9,602 nt of DNA from assembly GCA_014804185.1 (NCBI GenBank), contig JAAVAG010000122.1, positions 1-9,602 on the forward strand, written 5' to 3'. Positions 6,907-9,602 of the stretch are shown one piece after another. Position numbers and translations under genes: made by a program. Position 1 is the first letter of the stretch; the number at the start of each line of letters is the position of its first letter. This DNA is from Lachnospiraceae bacterium (GTDB taxonomy: Bacteria > Bacillota > Clostridia > Lachnospirales > Lachnospiraceae). The notes below the pieces were generated by a model. The model was not told where the DNA came from. It made no database searches and saw nothing but the letters and a program-made list of their open reading frames with translations.

Positions 6907-7449
6907 TTATAACCAGTCAGAGATGCGGATATGCAGATCCCCATAGATGCATACAGGGATATCGTTCTCAAAGACATATTGGTTCGTTCCGCTTCCGTGT
7001 TCGAAATCATAGACAGTAACCGTACGGGTAAGTGGATTGACAATCCAATATTCCCGGACTCCCGCAGAACGATATTTGAAAAGCTTGATGTCGTAATCTC
7101 TCTGCGGATCAGAAGGGGAAGTCACCTCAATCACCCAGTCCGGTGCACCATTACAGCCGTATTCATCCAGCTTATTCCTGTCACAAATTACAGAAATATC
7201 CGGTTCCACATAGTTTTTGGCATCCTCATTTAAAAATACCGCAAATGGGGCGGGATAGACTTTACAAAGTCCGTCATGTGCGTCAATATACTGCCCGATT
7301 ATTTTTGTGAATTGTCCCACAATCTCCTGATGAATTCGTCTTGGCGGCGCCATCATATATATCTGCCCGTCGATCAGTTCTGCCCGCTGACCATCCGGCA
7401 GGGCATATATATCATCAATTGTGTATATTTTTTTCTGCGGCAAAGCCAT
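6907..7449 (-). CDS. Uma2-family (DUF820) predicted endonuclease
   Basis: A 180-residue protein of the Uma2 family, which has a PD-(D/E)xK nuclease fold; the cellular role of the family is not established. Visible family features, numbered from the ATG at 7449, are TIDDIYALPDGQRAELIDGQ (10-29), VEPDISVI (81-88) with D84, DWVIEVTSPS (104-113) with E108, then DYDIKLFKYRSAGVREYW (118-135) with K122 as a likely active-site lysine. The catalytic residues look intact. The frame extends to an ATG at 7491, but GAGGA (7456-7460 on the opposite strand) sits just before the ATG at 7449, which is preferred. The gene appears to be alone on its strand. It ends at the shared terminator at 6849-6897 and is preceded by two similar promoter-like elements. 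A defence or mobile-element role has been suggested for some relatives, but nothing here proves it. Confidence 0.9.
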   Translation of the reverse strand: MALPQKKIYTIDDIYALPDGQRAELIDGQIYMMAPPRRIHQEIVGQFTKIIGQYIDAHDGLCKVYPAPFAVFLNEDAKNYVEPDISVICDRNKLDEYGCNGAPDWVIEVTSPSDPQRDYDIKLFKYRSAGVREYWIVNPLTRTVTVYDFEHGSGTNQYVFENDIPVCIYGDLHIRISDWL

Positions 7450-7455
7450 GTTATA

Positions 7456-7460
7456 TCCTC
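7456..7460 (-). promoter_or_regulatory. Ribosome binding site that fixes the Uma2 start
   Basis: GAGGA on the minus strand lies 6 bases before the ATG at 7449. The upstream in-frame ATG at 7491 has no comparable site and would add 14 residues not typical of the family. Confidence 0.75.
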
Positions 7461-7530
7461 GCTCTTTTCTGAATGGAAAATTTTTGGGCACGAAGCGCGG
7501 GAGACGCGCAGCGGCTGAATTAACAAATAC

Positions 7531-7539
7531 ATTATACCA
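7531..7539 (-). promoter_or_regulatory. Proximal extended -10 promoter of the Uma2 gene
   Basis: On the minus strand this reads TGGTATAAT, a perfect extended -10. The -35 region (7554-7559, TGGAAT) is poor. Start would be near 7524, giving a leader of about 75 bases. The element overlaps a perfect 12-base palindrome, ATACCATGGTAT (7534-7545), which could be an operator. Confidence 0.55.
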
Positions 7540-7553
7540 TGGTATGTTTTATT

Positions 7554-7589
7554 ATTCCATAATTTCGTGCGCCTCAGCGCACATGGAAT
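7554..7589. repeat. Two-level inverted repeat (hairpin) upstream of the Uma2 gene
   Basis: An inner perfect stem GTGCGC/GCGCAC with loop CTCA (7567-7582) is enclosed by a 7-bp outer pair ATTCCAT (7554-7560) and ATGGAAT (7583-7589), with AATTTC unpaired on one side. It has no T-run, so it is not an obvious terminator. It lies between the two minus-strand promoter elements and would be transcribed from the distal one. Confidence 0.6.
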
Positions 7590-7594
7590 CAGAA

Positions 7595-7622
7595 GTTGAA
7601 CACAGTGTCTTTCTGTGTCAAC
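7595..7622. repeat. Second hairpin next to the distal Uma2 promoter
   Basis: GTTGAACACAG (7595-7605) pairs with CTGTGTCAAC (7613-7622) over 10 bp with one bulged A and loop TGTCTTT. It touches the distal minus-strand -10 and covers the expected start of transcription, so it could be an operator or the 5' hairpin of the transcript. Confidence 0.55.
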
Positions 7623-7652
7623 ATTATACCATGGGCCCGGATGAACTGCCAA
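7623..7652 (-). promoter_or_regulatory. Distal promoter of the Uma2 gene
   Basis: On the minus strand TTGGCA (7652 to 7647, 5 of 6 to the -35 consensus) is followed after 18 bases by TATAAT within the extended -10 TGGTATAAT (7631 to 7623). By sequence this is the stronger of the two, and would give a leader of about 165 bases before the ATG at 7449. Confidence 0.6.
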
Positions 7653-7724
7653 TATATTTTCCGGGTGCGCTGATATACCGTATAGGTACATGCTTTCCTG
7701 TTTCACTGAATTTTAAAAAAGTAC

Positions 7725-7753
7725 TTGCTAATCTGATATTAAAATGATATCAT
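7725..7753 (+). promoter_or_regulatory. Promoter of the SPFH operon, embedded in palindromes
   Basis: TTGCTA (7725-7730) is followed after 17 bases by TATCAT (7748-7753) within an extended -10, TGATATCAT (7745-7753). The -10 is itself the palindrome ATGATATCAT (7744-7753), and an outer inverted pair TGATATT (7734-7740) and AATATCA (7757-7763) surrounds it. This layout suggests a repressor site over the promoter. Confidence 0.65.
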
Positions 7754-7808
7754 ATAAATATCAAATAGAAACACCTGATAAAAAGAGGAAAGGGCGAGGT
7801 GGCAGTTT

Positions 7809-8849
7809 ATGGAAGAGAAAGTATTAAACGGTAAGAAACATGGAATGGCGGTGTTGTTGGCACTTTTGCTGGCCTGGGCGGCAGATATAGCGGCGTTTGC
7901 CTTTTTTATATCGGCATATGAGCAAAGGGAAGAGGCGGTTTATATTGTCGGGATCGTAATTACTGCGATTGTGTTTTTTGCACTTTGTTTTTTCCTGCCG
8001 GGGCTGAAAGTATTGAAACCCCAGGAAGCGCTGGTTCTGACACTGTTTGGAGAATATGTGGGCACGCTGAAAGAAAACGGTTTCTATTTTGTCAATCCGT
8101 TTTGTGTGGGGGTCAATCCGGCGAGCAAGACAAAACTGAGTCAGAGCGGGGATGTGTCGGATGTAGGCGGGATGGCGGCCATTGTCAGCGCGGCTCAGAA
8201 CGGGAGCAACGTGAATGCAAACGCAAATACGGGCAGCACCAGGATTTCGCTGAAAGTCATGACGCTGAACAACAGTCGGCAGAAGATCAACGACTGTCTG
8301 GGAAATCCGGTGGAGATCGGAATTGCCGTGACATGGAGGGTTGTGGATACGGCAAAGGCGGTCTTCAATGTGGACAATTACAAGGAGTTTTTATCCCTGC
8401 AGTGTGACAGCGCCCTGCGCAATGTGGTCCGGATTTATCCGTACGATGTGGCTCCCAATGTGGATACCACAGGGGACGGCGTGGCGGACGAGGGCAGTCT
8501 GCGCGGTTCCAGCGAAGTGGTAGCCGCCAGAATAAGGGATGAGATACAGGCGCGTGTGGAAGAGGCAGGGATTGAGATTATCGAGGCCAGGATCACTTAT
8601 CTGGCGTACGCCCCTGAGATCGCGGCAGTGATGCTGCAGCGGCAGCAGGCTTCCGCCATCATAGACGCCCGCAAGATGATCGTGGACGGCGCGGTGGGAA
8701 TGGTGGAGATGGCGCTGGAGAGACTGAATGAAAATGATGTGGTACACCTGGATGAGGAACGCAAGGCGGCGATGGTATCCAACCTCCTGGTGGTACTGTG
8801 CGGAAATCATGACGCACAGCCCGTGGTCAATTCGGGCAGCCTGTACTGA
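7809..8849 (+). CDS. SPFH/band-7 domain membrane protein
   Basis: A 346-residue membrane-anchored protein of the SPFH superfamily (stomatin, prohibitin, flotillin, HflK/C), whose members form oligomeric rings or microdomains. Two transmembrane helices are seen at about 13-36 and 43-65. The SPFH domain begins with LKVLKPQEALVLTLFGEYVG and continues through GNPVEIGIAVTWRVVDTAKAVF. A helical segment, VVAARIRDEIQARVEEAGIEI, and a further stretch, ARITYLAYAPEIAAVMLQRQ, follow. The end, NLLVVLCGNHDAQPVVNSGSLY when read in two parts, is a conserved tail of this subfamily. Two insertions stand out: an asparagine-rich stretch near 132-145 and an acidic loop DTTGDGVADE (219-228) like a calcium-binding loop. 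GAGGTGG (7796-7802) supports the start. The next gene begins 2 bases after the stop. Its specific role is unknown; assistance in membrane protein quality control is only an analogy. Confidence 0.9.
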   Translation: MEEKVLNGKKHGMAVLLALLLAWAADIAAFAFFISAYEQREEAVYIVGIVITAIVFFALCFFLPGLKVLKPQEALVLTLFGEYVGTLKENGFYFVNPFCVGVNPASKTKLSQSGDVSDVGGMAAIVSAAQNGSNVNANANTGSTRISLKVMTLNNSRQKINDCLGNPVEIGIAVTWRVVDTAKAVFNVDNYKEFLSLQCDSALRNVVRIYPYDVAPNVDTTGDGVADEGSLRGSSEVVAARIRDEIQARVEEAGIEIIEARITYLAYAPEIAAVMLQRQQASAIIDARKMIVDGAVGMVEMALERLNENDVVHLDEERKAAMVSNLLVVLCGNHDAQPVVNSGSLY

Positions 8850-8851
8850 TT

Positions 8852-9052
8852 ATGGCGGATAATAAGAAACAGGTTCCTCTGAGATTGTCCCCGAAACTGT
8901 ACGACGCCATTGCCGCCTGGGCGGAGGACGATTTCAGATCGGTGAACGGACAGATAGAGTATCTGCTGTCTGAGTGTGTCAGACAGCGCAAGAAGAACGG
9001 AAAATATGTTTCGGACGAGATTGATGTCCCGCCCGAACTGGACATCAAGTAA
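8852..9052 (+). CDS. Arc-like ribbon-helix-helix DNA-binding protein
   Basis: A 66-residue protein with the ribbon-helix-helix fold of Arc/MetJ regulators: a beta-strand QVPLRLSP (7-14), helix A from about K15 to D27, a turn, and helix B SVNGQIEYLLSECVRQR (30-46). The strand would pair in a dimer and enter the DNA major groove with Q7, L10 and R11 as likely contact residues. A short polar tail follows. The ATG is 2 bases after the SPFH stop and lacks a clear ribosome binding site, so translation is probably coupled to the SPFH gene. It may repress its own operon through the palindromes at 7734-7763; this is inference. It resembles an antitoxin in size and fold, but the partner looks like a scaffold protein rather than a known toxin. 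Confidence 0.85.
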   Translation: MADNKKQVPLRLSPKLYDAIAAWAEDDFRSVNGQIEYLLSECVRQRKKNGKYVSDEIDVPPELDIK

Positions 9053-9053
9053 C

Positions 9054-9078
9054 GCCTGCCCGCTTTGCGGGCGGGCTT
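9054..9078. terminator. GC-rich hairpin terminator after the SPFH operon
   Basis: GCCTGCCCGC (9054-9063) pairs with GCGGGCGGGC (9067-9076) over 10 bp with one G-U and loop TTT. Only TT follows, so the T-run is short. It begins right after the stop at 9052 and lies between convergent genes, so it may act for both strands. Confidence 0.7.
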
Positions 9079-9081
9079 ACA

Positions 9082-9602
9082 CTAAGAATTTTCGGAGCGG
9101 AATGGGAGAATTTTTTCCAGGACCGCTCCGATTGCGTTTGCCATGCACATAAATCCCAGATCGTTGGGATGGCAGGCGTCCACGGTGCCGCTGTCTCCGC
9201 CAAACTGGCGCAGCATCATGGTGCCGTCCACAAAATATACATTCTTATCTCCGCTCTCCAGGGCTTTCTGCCAGGTTGCGGTGACAATACCCAGACGCTC
9301 ATATTCCTCAGCGGTGGGATTTGGCTGAGGGCGGGAGACCATTACAACGGGAAGCAGGGGATTTTGGGCACGGATTATTTGAAACATCCGCTGATGGGTG
9401 TCTCTCAGATGCTCCACACTGGGAGCATTGTAGTCGTAATCATAAACGAATGCGCACATGGGAAGGCCGGCGATGTAGGAGGCTATGGTTTCCTCTCCCC
9501 GTGCGCCTCCCGAAAAGCCAAGGTTGATATGGTCACAGCCGAGCCTTCGGCTGATAATATTTTCATAACAGTTGCCGGGGCGTGAGGCGCACCCTCCCTG
9601 GG
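9082..9602 (-). CDS. SGNH/GDSL-like hydrolase, C-terminal part (5' end outside window)
   Basis: A predicted serine esterase or acylhydrolase of the SGNH superfamily. The minus-strand frame stays open to the right edge; read upstream of the ATG at 9459 it gives QGGCASRPGNCYENIISRR, then GCDHINLGFSGGARGEE. QGGCASRPG normally follows directly after the catalytic serine of this subfamily (GSSxxQGG), so that serine lies just beyond the window. Next come the YDYDYN block and, near the end, DACHPNDLGF, with the catalytic aspartate (9178-9180) and histidine (9169-9171) in the DxxH spacing. The motifs match the Lipase_GDSL_3-type subfamily by memory of its pattern. The TAG stop is at 9082-9084, next to the shared hairpin at 9054-9078. 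The substrate is unknown, as is any signal peptide, because the N-terminus is missing. Confidence 0.87.
   Translation of the reverse strand, partial: QGGCASRPGNCYENIISRRLGCDHINLGFSGGARGEETIASYIAGLPMCAFVYDYDYNAPSVEHLRDTHQRMFQIIRAQNPLLPVVMVSRPQPNPTAEEYERLGIVTATWQKALESGDKNVYFVDGTMMLRQFGGDSGTVDACHPNDLGFMCMANAIGAVLEKILPFRSENS

Larger units (their letters stand above)
7529..7634. repeat. Direct repeat of a 14-base promoter-like element
   Basis: ACATTATACCATGG occurs at 7529-7542 and again at 7621-7634, 92 bases apart and in the same direction. Each copy carries TGGTATAAT on the minus strand. Only the first copy is part of a longer palindrome. Confidence 0.8.

Noticed and set aside
7450..7491. Upstream ATG for the Uma2 protein
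   Set aside because: No ribosome binding site there, while the ATG at 7449 has GAGGA at good spacing and a family-typical N-terminus.
7554..7622. The two hairpins upstream of the Uma2 gene as intrinsic terminators
   Set aside because: Neither is followed by a run of T on either strand.
7421..7747. A 108-codon + strand frame covering the repeat-rich intergenic region
   Set aside because: No ribosome binding site, no recognisable motif, and it runs antisense to the Uma2 start and across hairpins and promoter elements.
8852..9052. The Arc-like gene as the antitoxin of a classic toxin-antitoxin pair
   Set aside because: The partner is a 346-residue SPFH membrane protein with no toxin fold, so a toxin-antitoxin label is not supported.

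Overview
The window looks like chromosomal DNA of a Gram-positive anaerobe of the Clostridia, most likely a Lachnospiraceae-type gut bacterium. The reasons are the tilS-hpt-ftsH gene order, strong GAGGAGG-type ribosome binding sites, a TTG start on ftsH, extended -10 promoters, an intracellular maltodextrin-degrading enzyme, and several best-fit protein families (Uma2, a compact-cysteine flavoprotein, SPFH plus Arc-like protein) common in that group. The genus cannot be fixed from the sequence alone. No rRNA, tRNA, CRISPR array, insertion sequence or phage gene was seen.

Region 1 (1-3124) is a housekeeping operon on the + strand: the C-terminal part of tilS (tRNA-Ile lysidine synthase, cut by the window edge), hpt (hypoxanthine phosphoribosyltransferase, overlapping tilS by 17 bases) and ftsH (membrane AAA+ zinc protease). 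Region 2 (3125-3464) has no gene. It holds a promoter-like site, a roughly 90-base stretch with two C-rich runs flanking a small hairpin, and a clear intrinsic terminator, which together make a candidate small RNA or attenuated leader. A weaker promoter for the next gene follows.

Region 3 (3465-6897) has a GH13 neopullulanase/cyclomaltodextrinase-like enzyme followed after 20 bases by a flavoprotein with a compact four-cysteine motif. Next is a separately promoted beta-carbonic anhydrase that ends at a very long hairpin terminator. That terminator is shared with a convergent minus-strand gene, a Uma2-family predicted nuclease (6907-7449).

Region 4 (7450-7808) is a repeat-rich divergent intergenic region. 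It holds two near-identical minus-strand -10 elements 92 bases apart, two hairpins, a 12-base palindrome, and a good + strand promoter embedded in nested palindromes. Region 5 (7809-9078) is a two-gene module: a two-TM SPFH/band-7 protein and, two bases after its stop, an Arc-like ribbon-helix-helix protein, closed by a GC-rich hairpin. Region 6 (9082-9602, minus strand) is the C-terminal part of an SGNH/GDSL hydrolase running off the right edge.

Most of the window is ordinary. The parts most worth a second look are the candidate small RNA after ftsH, the SPFH/ribbon-helix-helix pair with its palindromic promoter, and the duplicated promoter elements in front of the Uma2 gene.
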